Source: an uncultured Mycobacteriaceae bacterium (GTDB lineage: Bacteria; Actinomycetota; Actinomycetes; Mycobacteriales; Mycobacteriaceae). From it: 64,000 nt of DNA. The notes beneath the pieces were generated by a model, which was not told the DNA's origin, searched no databases, and was given only the letters and a program-made list of their open reading frames with translations. A program made the position numbers and the translations under genes. The DNA is taken from positions 62,001 to 126,000 of the forward strand of contig CADEGF010000007.1 in the NCBI GenBank assembly GCA_902826815.1. The letters are read 5' to 3'. This document shows positions 63,966-64,000 of this stretch, in pieces. How positions within the stretch are numbered: position 1 is the first letter of the stretch; the number at the start of each line of letters is the position of its first letter.

Positions 63966-64000
63966 GTGGCCCTTCCTCACGCGATCCTGGTGTCGCTGTC
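63966..64000 (+). CDS. PadR-family regulator, 5' end only (Rv1176c-like)
   Basis: Only 11 codons are visible: a GTG-started peptide ALPHAILVSL that matches the start of the PadR-like Rv1176c. The gene continues beyond the window. Orientation relative to fdxC matches M. tuberculosis, with two extra genes inserted between. Confidence 0.6.
   Translation, partial: MALPHAILVSL

Overview
The window reads as chromosome of a non-tuberculous, probably fast-growing Mycobacterium (Mycolicibacterium type). It is GC-rich, uses many GTG starts, and carries in inverted order the block known in M. tuberculosis as Rv1224 (tatB) down to Rv1176c: tatB-htrA-rseA-sigE, Rv1220c/Rv1219c/Rv1218c/Rv1217c/Rv1216c-like genes, glgC/glgM, tag, gpgS, folP2, fadD6, LOG, dapE/dapD, fadD36, putB/rocA/pruC, the DapC-like aminotransferase, fdxC and the start of a PadR gene. 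All homology statements come from recognised motifs and remembered family sequences; no search was run.

Layout. 0-4.6 kb: envelope stress module (SigE, its anti-sigma factor RseA, HtrA protease, TatB) and a divergent O-methyltransferase. 4.7-9.7 kb: a TetR-controlled drug-efflux ABC transporter followed by two tandem isoprenylcysteine-methyltransferase-like membrane proteins. 9.7-12.1 kb: small accessory genes, including an ECF sigma factor with a SnoaL-type tail. 12.4-18.2 kb: glycogen/maltosyl-phosphate, methylglucose polysaccharide and DNA repair genes. 18.2-22.2 kb: a dialkylglycine-decarboxylase-like aminotransferase with its own TetR regulator and tandem operators, then an S9 peptidase. 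22.2-26.8 kb: fadD6, LOG and an Rv1204c-like ATPase.

26.9-38.1 kb is an accessory block lying between the Rv1204c-like gene and dapE. It holds an ABC-F ATPase, a PE-PPE-domain hydrolase, a tightly coupled four-gene operon luxE-luxD-luxC-dapD2, an MMPL transporter and a SAM methyltransferase. LuxE, LuxD and LuxC together are the complete fatty acid reductase known from bacterial bioluminescence, but no luciferase (luxAB) is present. The fourth gene is a diverged second copy of DapD; the housekeeping dapD lies 8 kb away. This is the strongest candidate here for an undescribed pathway: fatty aldehyde formation plus acyl transfer, with nearby candidate methylation and lipid export.

38.3-51.5 kb: dapE/dapD, then a second accessory block with a choline-kinase-like protein, a dimethylglycine-dehydrogenase-like flavoprotein and L-serine dehydratase, a HAD phosphatase and a GntR regulator. 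It continues with fadD36, a Nudix hydrolase and a HipBA toxin-antitoxin pair with three matching operators. 51.5-64 kb: a truncated SnoaL gene, a secreted protein, proline catabolism (rocA, putB, pruC), an acyl-CoA dehydrogenase, a cupin, the aminotransferase/ferredoxin pair, a DUF4333 lipoprotein and a LuxR-type ATPase regulator. Intergenic spaces hold several long inverted repeats, two copies of a modular repeat that supplies ribosome binding sites, and at least a dozen starts that look leaderless. I saw no tRNA, rRNA, CRISPR array or transposase.
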